A stretch of DNA of 39,934 nucleotides from Acidobacteriota bacterium (GTDB taxonomy: Bacteria > Acidobacteriota > Blastocatellia > Pyrinomonadales > Pyrinomonadaceae): the NCBI GenBank assembly GCA_019242475.1, contig JAFAVK010000038.1, positions 1 to 39,934 on the forward strand, read 5' to 3'. The notes beneath the pieces are model-generated. The model worked only from the letters and a program-made list of their open reading frames with translations, ran no database searches and was not told the DNA's origin. A program made the position numbers and the translations under genes. Positions 9,284 through 16,219 of this stretch are shown in pieces; positions within the stretch are counted from its first letter, which is position 1; each line of letters starts with the position of its first letter.

Positions 9284-11352
9284 GACTCCTGCTCCTGAAG
9301 TTTCAGCCAACGCTCGCCGTGCTTCTCCTTCACCTCTTCGGGCGGGCGCTCCTCGGCCAGCCGCTTCTTCTTCGGCCAGAACCAGCCGGTGAGCGTCACG
9401 AAGACCGGCAGCATCCCGACGGGCAGCGCCCACGGCGTAAAGATGGTGCCGATGAACATCGCCGTCGTCGCCAGCGCCGCCAGCAGCGGCCAGATGGAGG
9501 AGTCGGGGAACTCCGTCTTCAAATCGGGCTCGGCGTCGAGCGCGCGCGTGACGAGCACCTCGCGCACGTCGCTGCGCAGTCCGATGACGACCGGCTGGTC
9601 GGCGGGCTGCGTCCAGAGCGTGTCGCGGCTGTCCACGGTCGGCGGGCGCAGGAAGTTGTACGCGGGCGGCGGCGAGGAGGTCGCCCATTCGAGCGTCGCC
9701 GCGCCCCAGGGGTTGTCGCCCGCGAGGGCGCCCGCGCGCAGGGAGCGCAGGGCGTTGACGATGAAGAGGAGGACGCCCAGGGTGAGCAGCACGCCGCCCG
9801 CGCTCGCCAGCATGTTCAAGTCACCCCAGCCGAGGTTCGGCTGGTACGTGTAGACGCGCCGCGGCATCCCGCGCAGGCCGAGGATGTGCATCGGGAAGAA
9901 GGTGAGGTTGAAGCCGACGAACATCACCCAGAAGGTCGCGTGCCCGAGCTTTTCCGAAAGCAGGCGCCCCGTCACCTTCGGGAACCAGTAGTGGAACGCG
10001 CCGAAGAGCGGGAAGACCGCGCCGCCGATGAGCACGTAGTGGAAGTGCGCGACGACGAAGTAGGTGTCGTGCACCTGCAAGTCAACCGGCACGGCGCCCT
10101 GCATCACGCCCGTCATCCCGCCGATGACGAAGATGAAGAAGAAGCCGAGCACGAACATCATCGGCGACTTGAAGACGGGCCGCCCCCCCCAGAGCGTCGC
10201 TATCCAGCAGAAAATCTGTACGCCCGCGGGGATGGCGATCATGATGGTCGCGCCCGTGAAGAAGCTCTCGCCCATCCGCGGCAGCCCCGTGGCAAACATG
10301 TGGTGCACCCAGAGGCCGAAGCCGATGAAGCCCGTCGAGACGAGCGCCAGCACGAGCGCCGTGTAGCCGAAGATGGGGCGGCGCGAGAAGGTCGAGAGGA
10401 TGGTCGAGACGAACCCCGTGCCCGGGATGAAGATGATGTAGACCTCCGGGTGGCCGAAGAACCAGAAGAGGTGCTGCCACAAAATCGGGTCGCCGCCCTC
10501 GGCCGGGTTGAAGAAGTGCGTCCCGATGAGCCTGTCCATCATCAGGCACGCGCTCGCCCACGCGATGGTCGGCATCGCGAAGAAGACCATGAAGGCCATC
10601 ACCAGCACCGACCAGCAGTAGACGGGGACGCGGTTCAGGCTCATCCCCGGCGCGCGCATCTTGAAGAAGGTCGTGATGATCTCGGTCGCGACGCACAGCG
10701 CCGACACCTCCGTAAACGTGATCATCTGCGCCCAGAAGTCCACGCGCTTCCCCGCCCCGTACTCCGGCCCCGAGAGCGGGACGTAAGAGAACCAGCCCGC
10801 GTCCGGCCCCACGTTCAGGACGAAGGCGACCCAGAGCATGACGCCGCCGAAGAGGTAGACCCAGTAGCTGAAGGCGTTCAGGCGCGGGAAGGCGATGTTG
10901 CGCGCCCCGAGCATCAGGGGCAGGACGTAGACCGCGACGGCCTCCATCACGGGGACGGCGAAGAGGAACATCATCGTCGTCCCGTGCATCGTGAAAATCT
11001 GGTTGTAGAGGTCGGGGTTGAGGAAGCGGCTCTCGGGGCGGGCGAGCTGCACGCGCATCAGGACGGCCAGGATGCCCGCGAGGATGAAGAAGCCGAAAGC
11101 GGTGTAGATGAAGCGGCGGCCGACCGTCTTGTGGTTCGTCGAGGCGAGCCAGCCCCAGAAGCCCGGCCCGTCGCCCCAGGTCTTCGCGAGCGCGCGCCGC
11201 TCGTGCTCGTCGGCGATGTCGTCGGCCAGCAGGTCGTCCGTGCGCGCGGCGTCCACGCCCGCCGCGTACGCGCGCAGCGCTTCGATGTCGGTGCGTGCGG
11301 CTTCGAGGCTCGCCGCGCGCTCGGCCCTGTCGTCTTCCTTCCGTCCTGGCAC
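9280..11352 (-). CDS. ctaD: Cytochrome c oxidase subunit I, with atypical proton-channel residues
   Basis: 690 residues. Heme-copper oxidase catalytic subunit in the inner membrane, reducing O2 to water. Ligands seen: H123 (TMHG) and H438 for low-spin heme, H436 for heme a3, H301/H350/H351 for CuB, and the HPEVY motif with cross-link Tyr305 and Glu303. The canonical D-channel entrance (GAPDMAFPR) here reads GARNIAFPR, so Asp is Asn152. The canonical K-channel segment (PTGVKIFSW) reads PAGVQIFCW, so Lys is Gln379, and the Thr of HHMFT is Ala. A C-terminal extension adds about two membrane segments (SIWPLLAALATTAMFIGTIF..). The GTG start has GGAGGT 4 nt upstream. A ~60-residue charged N-terminus precedes TM1. 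It resembles alternative bacterial aa3-like oxidases rather than the classical mitochondrial type. Confidence 0.95.
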   Translation of the reverse strand: MPGRKEDDRAERAASLEAARTDIEALRAYAAGVDAARTDDLLADDIADEHERRALAKTWGDGPGFWGWLASTNHKTVGRRFIYTAFGFFILAGILAVLMRVQLARPESRFLNPDLYNQIFTMHGTTMMFLFAVPVMEAVAVYVLPLMLGARNIAFPRLNAFSYWVYLFGGVMLWVAFVLNVGPDAGWFSYVPLSGPEYGAGKRVDFWAQMITFTEVSALCVATEIITTFFKMRAPGMSLNRVPVYCWSVLVMAFMVFFAMPTIAWASACLMMDRLIGTHFFNPAEGGDPILWQHLFWFFGHPEVYIIFIPGTGFVSTILSTFSRRPIFGYTALVLALVSTGFIGFGLWVHHMFATGLPRMGESFFTGATIMIAIPAGVQIFCWIATLWGGRPVFKSPMMFVLGFFFIFVIGGMTGVMQGAVPVDLQVHDTYFVVAHFHYVLIGGAVFPLFGAFHYWFPKVTGRLLSEKLGHATFWVMFVGFNLTFFPMHILGLRGMPRRVYTYQPNLGWGDLNMLASAGGVLLTLGVLLFIVNALRSLRAGALAGDNPWGAATLEWATSSPPPAYNFLRPPTVDSRDTLWTQPADQPVVIGLRSDVREVLVTRALDAEPDLKTEFPDSSIWPLLAALATTAMFIGTIFTPWALPVGMLPVFVTLTGWFWPKKKRLAEERPPEEVKEKHGERWLKLQEQES

Positions 11353-11366
11353 TCACACCTCCGCGC

Positions 11367-12458
11367 TCACTTCAAACTCTGCAAGTAGTCGAGCAGCGCC
11401 TGGAGGTCGGCGGGCTCAAGGTTGTTCGGGGGCATGCGGTTGCCGGGCTTGATCTGCTGCGAGTCCACCACCCAGCCCGCGAGGTGCCCGCGCGTGTTCT
11501 CCAAAGTCCCCGCGGCCAGCGTCCCGCGCGAGGCGACGTGCGTCAGGTCAGGCCCGACGCGCGAGCCGGCGTCCGTCCCGCGCACCGTGTGGCACATCAC
11601 GCACGGCGACGAGAGGAAGACCTGACGGCCCTGCTTCTGCGACTCGGTCGAAGGCTCCTGCGCGGCCGCGAGCTGCGCGTCGTACCACGCCTTGAACTTC
11701 TCGTACGGCTCGACGACGACCGTAAACGCCATGTGCGCGTGCTGGTGGCCGCAGAACTCCGCGCACTGCCCGCGGTAGACGCCCTCCCGGTCGGCCTTGA
11801 GCCACGTCACGTTCTCGTGCCCCGGCACCAGGTCAGTCTTGCCGTGCAGGTTCGGCACCCAGAAGCTGTGGATCACGTCGGTCGAGCTGAGCTTGAAGAG
11901 GACGGGGCGGCCGACGGGGATGTGTATCTCGTTGGCGGTCGTCACGGTGTAGGCGGCGGTCGCGTTGTCGTAACTGACCTCCCACCACCACTGGTGACCG
12001 ACGACCTTCACCGTCAAATGATCCTGCTCGTGCAAAGAGTCGAGCGCGCGCCCCGTCACGTAGCTGCGCACGAGGAAGACGAACAGGATGACGACCGTCA
12101 GCGCCACCCCCGTCAGAACGACGTGCGACATCCGCCGCTCGCCCGAAGGCTCCGGCCGCACGTCCGGCACGTCCGCCGCCGCGCCCCCGTACGGGCGGCG
12201 CCTGCGCACGAGCGCCGCCATGAGGAACGCCATCACGATTAGAAAGACCGCCCCCGTCACGTAGAACATCATCCACCACAGGCTGATGATGCGCCCCGCC
12301 TGCGGCCCCGCCGGAGACAGCGCGGACTGAGAAGGCATGGCGCTGACGCGCAAGGCGAAAGGCAAAAGGCAAAAGGCAAAAATAGAAAATAGAGCCGCGC
12401 CCGTTGCGCGCCCCCCCTTGTGCCTTGTGCTTTTTGCCTTTTGCCTTTTGCCTTTCAC
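11367..12458 (-). CDS. ctaC: Cytochrome c oxidase subunit II with fused cytochrome c, repeat-encoded signal
   Basis: 363 residues, membrane-anchored with a periplasmic CuA cupredoxin domain and a C-terminal cytochrome c (caa3-type arrangement). CuA ligands: His in VIHSFWVPNLHG, then CAEFCGHQHAHM. The heme site is CVMCH in VFLSSPCVMCHTVRGT, with a Met ligand probably in GNRMPPNNL. The GTG start overlaps the upstream cytochrome stop (GTGA). The first ~36 residues come from the third GGCAAAA palindrome: KGKRQKAKS, then IFAFCLLPFAL, followed by a plausible RVSA cleavage site before MPSQSALSPAGPQA. That last part matches the usual mature N-terminus of subunit II. A start at the Met of MPSQS would lack any signal peptide. 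Confidence 0.93.
   Translation of the reverse strand: MKGKRQKAKSTRHKGGRATGAALFSIFAFCLLPFALRVSAMPSQSALSPAGPQAGRIISLWWMMFYVTGAVFLIVMAFLMAALVRRRRPYGGAAADVPDVRPEPSGERRMSHVVLTGVALTVVILFVFLVRSYVTGRALDSLHEQDHLTVKVVGHQWWWEVSYDNATAAYTVTTANEIHIPVGRPVLFKLSSTDVIHSFWVPNLHGKTDLVPGHENVTWLKADREGVYRGQCAEFCGHQHAHMAFTVVVEPYEKFKAWYDAQLAAAQEPSTESQKQGRQVFLSSPCVMCHTVRGTDAGSRVGPDLTHVASRGTLAAGTLENTRGHLAGWVVDSQQIKPGNRMPPNNLEPADLQALLDYLQSLK
12352..12458. repeat. Border palindrome, GGCAAAA-word family, copy 3 (encodes the subunit II signal)
   Basis: Arms 12352-12382 and 12418-12456 of GGCAAAA/GGCGAAA words. The centre is short and contains AATAGAAAATAGAG and a GC-rich stretch. Reading begins at the GTGA stop/start overlap and gives a basic then hydrophobic N-terminus like copies 1 and 2. 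Confidence 0.9.
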
Positions 12459-13024
12459 TTCGGCATCTCCGCCGACTTCGGAATCCCGCCCGACTTGACC
12501 GGGGGCTTCTTCTCGGTCGCGGACTCGGGCGGGGGGCCGGACATGTCGTCGCTGCGCGAGGGGGCCACGTCCTTCGCCACCTGGCCGCTCAGGCTGCGGA
12601 CGTAGGCGGCGATCTTCCAGACCTCGTCGTCGTTGAGCTTGTTGCGGAAAGAGGGCATGCCGTTGGGCCGGCCCTGGACGATGGTCGAAAAAATCTGCGA
12701 GGGGTCGGAGCCGTAAATCCAGTGCGCGTCCATCAGCGCCGGCCCGATGCCGCCGCCGCCGTGGAAGTGGCAGCCGACGCAGTTCATCTGCTCGTACAGG
12801 CGCTTCCCCTCCGAGACGGCGTAGGCGTTCTCCTCGTAGGCGTTCTGCGTCACCTCGGGCGGCTGCGCCGGGCCGGGCTGGAAGTCGGTCAGGCGCACCG
12901 TCTGCACGCGCCCCGAGGGCGGCGGCGAGACGCGGAACCCACGCTCCTCCCTCATGCACGACGCCGACGTGAGCGCCGCCGCGGCGGCCCAGAAGACGAT
13001 TGCCAGTCTGCGTGCGAGTCTCAT
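12455..13024 (-). CDS. Lipoprotein cytochrome c of the alcohol dehydrogenase branch
   Basis: 189 residues. The signal ends LTSASC, a lipoprotein cleavage motif. One heme site, CVGCH, lies in QMNCVGCHFHGGGGIGPAL near residue 83. The axial Met is likely in NGMPSFRNKL, and the fold closes with EVWKIAAYVRSLSGQ, followed by a Pro/Ser/Lys-rich tail. Its position next to the PQQ dehydrogenase and its MoxJ-like protein fits the role of electron acceptor (XoxG/MxaG-like), passing electrons to the fused cytochrome of subunit II. It also resembles cytochrome c subunits of quinol:cytochrome or alternative-complex systems. ATG at 13024 is preceded by purine-rich GGGAAAGGG. Confidence 0.85.
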   Translation of the reverse strand: MRLARRLAIVFWAAAAALTSASCMREERGFRVSPPPSGRVQTVRLTDFQPGPAQPPEVTQNAYEENAYAVSEGKRLYEQMNCVGCHFHGGGGIGPALMDAHWIYGSDPSQIFSTIVQGRPNGMPSFRNKLNDDEVWKIAAYVRSLSGQVAKDVAPSRSDDMSGPPPESATEKKPPVKSGGIPKSAEMPK

Positions 13025-13033
13025 CCCTTTCCC

Positions 13034-13978
13034 TCACCTCACGCCCGCGGAGGCGCTCACGACCTGCGCCGCGGCGGCGCGCGGCACGCCGTAGTCGTCG
13101 AGGATGCGCTCGATCTCGGGCCGGCGGCGTTCGAGAAAGCCTTCGAGCTGCTGGCGCAGGTCTTCGTCGCCGCGGCGGACGCCCATCGAGATGTCGTAGA
13201 CGAAGGGGAGGAAGGGGAGGTCGAACTGCGGCGAGACGGGGACGACTTCGAGCGGCACGCGCTGGCGCGGCGCGAAGTAGCCGGCGAGCGGCCCCCACGC
13301 CACCGCCACGTCCACCTCGCCCTTCGCCACCGCCTCGACGATGCGCGCCGGAGGGTTCGGCTGCCTGTAGTCGCCGTAGAGCGTGTAGCCGCGCACGTTG
13401 TTGATGACGCCGCGCGCGCTGAGCGCGTGCACCGGCGGCGTGTCCGCCCCGTCGTCGCCGACGAGCTGCACGCCGACCTTCACGTCATGCAGAACCGCGT
13501 CGTCGAAGGAGTGGACGTTCAGACCTTTGCCTTTGCGGTAGACGAAGACGTAGGTCGAGCGGTAGTACGGCGCGGTCGTCGCCGCCAGTTCGAAGCTCGA
13601 AGGGACGCCCAAGACCACGTCACACGCGCCCGCCTTCAGAGTGTTGCGGAAGAACCCGCGCCGCTGCGCCCACCAGGTGTACTCAAGCCTCTCGTGCAAA
13701 TCTCCCGCGAGCAGCTCGGCAATCTTGTTCTCGAACCCCTCGCCGCGCTCGTTCGAGAAGGGCAGGTTGTTCGGGTCGGCGCACACGCGCAGCACGCCCG
13801 CGGGGCGCTCGAACTTCTGCTGCGACGTTGGCGGTTGAGCTTGCTGCTGTGCGGCCGTCTGCGCTTGAGGTCGCGGGCCGCCGCAACCGCTGAAGACGAA
13901 GAGCGCGACGAGCGTCACGAACAATTTCAAATTCGAGATTTGAAATTGCAAATTAATCTCAGGGGAGCGAGAAGACAT
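13034..13978 (-). CDS. Quinoprotein-dehydrogenase-associated substrate-binding-like protein (MoxJ/XoxJ type)
   Basis: 314 residues, periplasmic binding-protein fold (family 3) of the kind encoded with PQQ methanol/ethanol dehydrogenases (MoxJ/XoxJ). Landmarks are VLRVCADPNNLPFSNERGEG at the domain start, YTWWAQRRGFFRNTL, CDVVLGVPSS, TAPYYRSTYVFVYR, and VAVAWGPLAGYFA in lobe two. The proposed role in relatives is activation or maturation of the dehydrogenase, not transport; no ABC permease is nearby. The ATG lies 20 nt inside the dehydrogenase gene, with AAGGGGGG 8 nt upstream. The N-terminus SPEINLQFQISNLKLF is written by a small AT-rich palindrome and runs straight into VTLVALFVFSGCGG, a lipoprotein signal. 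It is a fourth case of a palindrome forming part of an export signal. Confidence 0.85.
   Translation of the reverse strand: MSSRSPEINLQFQISNLKLFVTLVALFVFSGCGGPRPQAQTAAQQQAQPPTSQQKFERPAGVLRVCADPNNLPFSNERGEGFENKIAELLAGDLHERLEYTWWAQRRGFFRNTLKAGACDVVLGVPSSFELAATTAPYYRSTYVFVYRKGKGLNVHSFDDAVLHDVKVGVQLVGDDGADTPPVHALSARGVINNVRGYTLYGDYRQPNPPARIVEAVAKGEVDVAVAWGPLAGYFAPRQRVPLEVVPVSPQFDLPFLPFVYDISMGVRRGDEDLRQQLEGFLERRRPEIERILDDYGVPRAAAAQVVSASAGVR
13923..13947. repeat. Small AT-rich palindrome, AATTTGAAA-word family, copy 1
   Basis: Arms AATTTCAAAT (13923-13932) and ATTTGAAATT (13938-13947) with a 5-nt centre, followed by a further AAATT word. It lies inside the coding start of the MoxJ/XoxJ-like gene and encodes its FQISNLK segment. 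A related palindrome is at 30672-30689. Confidence 0.75.
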
Positions 13979-15806
13979 AGAGCATGCCCCCCTTCGTCGA
14001 ATAGTCGGGCAGGTCGCCCATCGCGCCGACGTAGCCGAGCGCGGCCGTCGGGTCGCGCGGGTCGAGGCCGCCCGCCACAATCGCGCCCGACCAGCCGCCC
14101 ACGCCCGACAGAATCGCCACGTACTCCTTCCCGTCCGGCCCCTTGTAAACAACCGGCTGGCCGATGATTCCCGACCCGACCTTGAACTGCCACACGACCT
14201 CGCCCGTGCGCGCGTTGACGGCTTTAAAATAGCCGTCCATCGTCCCGTAGAAGACCACGTCGCCCGCCGTCACGACGGCGCCGCTCCAGACGGGGAAGCG
14301 CTCGTTGATCTTCCAGACGGCGCGCTGCGCGACCGGGTCCCAGGCGGTGAACTCGCCGCGGTGGCCGTCGCCGGGGCCGGCGTACATCTTGACGTTCGCG
14401 CCGACGTAGGGCGTGCCCGCGATGTAGTTGGCCTCGACGCCCTCGAAGTCCATGCAGAGGTTCTGGTGCGGGATGTAGACGAGGCCGGTCTGCGGCGAGA
14501 AGGCCGAGGGCTCCCAGTCCTTCGCGCCGGGCGCGGCCGGGCAGATGTCGCGCACGACCTTGCCCGTCCCCGGCTTCTTCTCCTCGACGTGCGCCAGCTC
14601 GCCCGTCTTCAAGTCCACGCCCTTCGTCGCCGTCAGGTGCGCGAAAGGCTCGGCCGAGAGCACCTCGCCCGTCGCGCGGTCGATGACGTAGACGTAGCCG
14701 TCGCGCTCGGGCCGGACGAGCACCTTGCGCTGCTGGCCGTTGAAGGGAATCTCGACGAGCAGGCTTTCGTTGATGCCGTCCCAGTCGTAGAGGTCATGCG
14801 GGCCGACCTGATACGCCCACTTCGCGGCGCCCGTGTCGGCGTCGCGCGCGATGACCGAGCACGTCCACTTGTTATCGCCCGGCCGCGCGTCGGGGTTCCA
14901 GGGGCCGGGGTTCCCAGACCCGTAGTAGATGAGGTTCAAGTCTGGGTCATATGAAATCCAACCCCACACCGTCCCGCCGCCGATCTTCCAGGCGTCGGGC
15001 GGCCACGTCGAGACGCCGAGGTCTTTGCCCTGATCCTTCGCGTAGAAGGGCTTGAAGTCCGGGCCGATGAGCACGTCGGAGTCGGGGCCGGCGTTGTAAG
15101 CCTTCCACACCACCTTGCCGTCGGCGGCGCCGAGCGCCTGTATCCAGCCGCGCACGCCGAACTCGCCGCCGCTGTTTCCGACCAGCACCTTACCCTTGAC
15201 GACAATCGGGGCCATCGTCACGGTCTCGCCTTTGTTGATGTCGCCGACCTGCGTCTTCCAGACCTCCTTGCCGGTGGCGGCGTCCACGGCGACCGTGTGC
15301 GCGTCGAGCGTGTTGTAAAAAATCTTGCCGTCGGCGAAGGCCGCGCCCCGGTTGACGAGGTCGCAGCAGGCGACGCCCTGCGCGGCCGCCGCGGGGTCGG
15401 GCTCGTACTTCCACTTCACCGAGCCGGGGTTCTTCAGGTCGAGCGCGTAGAGGATGTTCGGGTAGGGCGTGACGACGTACATCGTGTCGCCGACGACGAG
15501 CGGCGCGGCCTCGTGCCCGCGGTTGACGCCGGTCGAGAACGTCCAGGCGACCTTCAAAGCCTTCGCGTTCTCCGCGTTGATCTCGTTGAGGCCGCTGAAG
15601 CGCGTGCTCGCGTAGTTCTTCGCGGGCATGAGCCACTGCCCGTCCTCCTGCTCGCCGGCCGACTGCGCGCCGGTCGGGAGCCGCGTCGCCTGCGGGGACT
15701 TCGGCTGGGGCGCGGCCGCAGGCCCGCCGTCCTTGTTCGCGTTCGAGCACGCGGCGAACGCGAACCCGACGCAGAAGCAAAGCAGAACTCTCCACGACAT
15801 ACGCAT
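13959..15806 (-). CDS. PQQ-dependent alcohol dehydrogenase with the lanthanide-type DxD motif (XoxF/ExaF-like)
   Basis: 615 residues, periplasmic lipoprotein (FAFAACSN lipobox at residue 20) with the eight-bladed quinoprotein propeller. It oxidises primary alcohols such as methanol or ethanol and passes electrons to cytochrome c. Visible active-site elements: the vicinal disulfide C147-C148 (GVACCDL), metal ligand E215 (SGGEFG), N299 (GSGNPGPWN), and the catalytic Asp341 followed by Asp343 in PHDLYDWDGINE. In this family the second Asp marks lanthanide-using enzymes, while calcium-using MxaF types have a smaller residue there. Tryptophan-docking repeats (AxDAxTGKxxW) occur in several blades. 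Start ATG 15806; an ATG two codons on is also possible. First gene of the respiratory unit. The actual substrate is not determined by sequence. Confidence 0.92.
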   Translation of the reverse strand: MRMSWRVLLCFCVGFAFAACSNANKDGGPAAAPQPKSPQATRLPTGAQSAGEQEDGQWLMPAKNYASTRFSGLNEINAENAKALKVAWTFSTGVNRGHEAAPLVVGDTMYVVTPYPNILYALDLKNPGSVKWKYEPDPAAAAQGVACCDLVNRGAAFADGKIFYNTLDAHTVAVDAATGKEVWKTQVGDINKGETVTMAPIVVKGKVLVGNSGGEFGVRGWIQALGAADGKVVWKAYNAGPDSDVLIGPDFKPFYAKDQGKDLGVSTWPPDAWKIGGGTVWGWISYDPDLNLIYYGSGNPGPWNPDARPGDNKWTCSVIARDADTGAAKWAYQVGPHDLYDWDGINESLLVEIPFNGQQRKVLVRPERDGYVYVIDRATGEVLSAEPFAHLTATKGVDLKTGELAHVEEKKPGTGKVVRDICPAAPGAKDWEPSAFSPQTGLVYIPHQNLCMDFEGVEANYIAGTPYVGANVKMYAGPGDGHRGEFTAWDPVAQRAVWKINERFPVWSGAVVTAGDVVFYGTMDGYFKAVNARTGEVVWQFKVGSGIIGQPVVYKGPDGKEYVAILSGVGGWSGAIVAGGLDPRDPTAALGYVGAMGDLPDYSTKGGMLYVFSLP

Positions 15807-15995
15807 GGCGACACTGCTCCCTCGGACAGGGGAAGAGTTAAAAACTACTTCGGGCGAAATAAGGGGATTTAAGCTCTTGAACGGATTGTACGTTGCTGTC
15901 TCGGTTTATGCCGTACGCTGACGTACAACTTTGCGCGGGCAGTCCGACAAAACAGGCGGGTCGAAAAAGGACGGACAGGTGTGAAAGAGGTCAGG
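15807..15995 (-). other. Untranslated leader between the structured RNA and the dehydrogenase gene
   Basis: About 190 nt without a convincing gene. It holds a small hairpin, GTACG-CTGA-CGTAC (15913-15926), and an AT-rich stretch near 15840-15870 that could host a second promoter. A purine-rich GAGGGAG lies about 9-15 nt before the ATG. It would be the 5' leader of the ten-gene unit if transcription passes the terminator at 15996-16039. Confidence 0.4.
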
Positions 15996-16039
15996 CAAAA
16001 ATAAAGCGGGCGCGACGAACTTTGGGGTTCATCGCGCCC
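15996..16039 (-). terminator. Strong intrinsic terminator ahead of the dehydrogenase unit
   Basis: Thirteen-pair GC-rich stem (GGGCGCGATGAAC with GTTCGTCGCGCCC, one wobble), 6-nt loop, then GCTTTATTTTT on the minus strand. It sits about 190 nt before the dehydrogenase start, so it either ends a short RNA or acts as an attenuator. Confidence 0.8.
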
Positions 16040-16110
16040 ACTCATGGCAACGGTCACTGTCCTCACCCCAGCAACCGTCTAGGCATTTGGATTCACCGCA
16101 TGCCCGAAGT
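15996..16110 (-). ncRNA. Candidate structured leader RNA: three-way junction plus terminator
   Basis: Read on the minus strand. An outer helix can form between 16108-16114 and 16035-16042 (AGTGGCG with CGCCCACT, one bulge). It encloses hairpin A (16082-16086 with 16100-16104) and hairpin B (16050-16058 with 16070-16078, nine pairs including wobbles). The outer helix shares bases 16035-16039 with the stem of the intrinsic terminator, so the two are mutually exclusive, as in riboswitches. The hairpin B loop contains GGGGU, complementary to ACCCC around the terminator loop. A promoter lies just upstream, and the start predicted from it (about 16110-16112) may trim the outer helix. I could not match it to TPP, cobalamin, c-di-GMP, SAM, glycine or purine consensus. 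A standalone small RNA is the alternative. Confidence 0.5.
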
Positions 16111-16116
16111 GGCGAG

Positions 16117-16146
16117 AATATAAATCTTTCCCGCCCCCAATTGCAA
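16117..16146 (-). promoter_or_regulatory. Sigma70-like promoter for the structured RNA / dehydrogenase unit
   Basis: On the minus strand, TTGCAA (16141-16146) and TATATT (16117-16122) are 18 nt apart and close to the consensus hexamers. The predicted start falls at about 16110-16112, at the 5' edge of the structured RNA. Confidence 0.55.
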
Positions 16147-16155
16147 TAGCTAATT

Positions 16156-16207
16156 GAAAAAAATTCTCGCGGCACGATTTGCACGAATTTTCGGACGAAA
16201 TTCGTGC
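16156..16207 (-). terminator. Probable terminator of the pseudouridine synthase transcript
   Basis: Ten-pair stem GCACGAATTT (16181-16190) with AAATTCGTGC (16198-16207), lying 13 nt after the stop. A minus-strand T-run at 16157-16163 follows about 18 nt later. The separation from the T-run weakens it as a classical terminator, though a second GGCACGATTT word may alter the pairing. Confidence 0.45.
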
Positions 16208-16219
16208 TTTTCGTCCCCT

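Noticed and set aside
13979..14152. Longer start for the MoxJ/XoxJ-like protein inside the dehydrogenase gene
   Set aside because: The extension is out-of-frame reading of a conserved dehydrogenase C-terminus and would bury the lipoprotein signal ~75 residues in.
15996..16110. Known riboswitch classes (cobalamin because of GGUGAAUCC, TPP, c-di-GMP-I, SAM, glycine, purine)
   Set aside because: None of the further conserved cores could be found in the right order, so no class was assigned.
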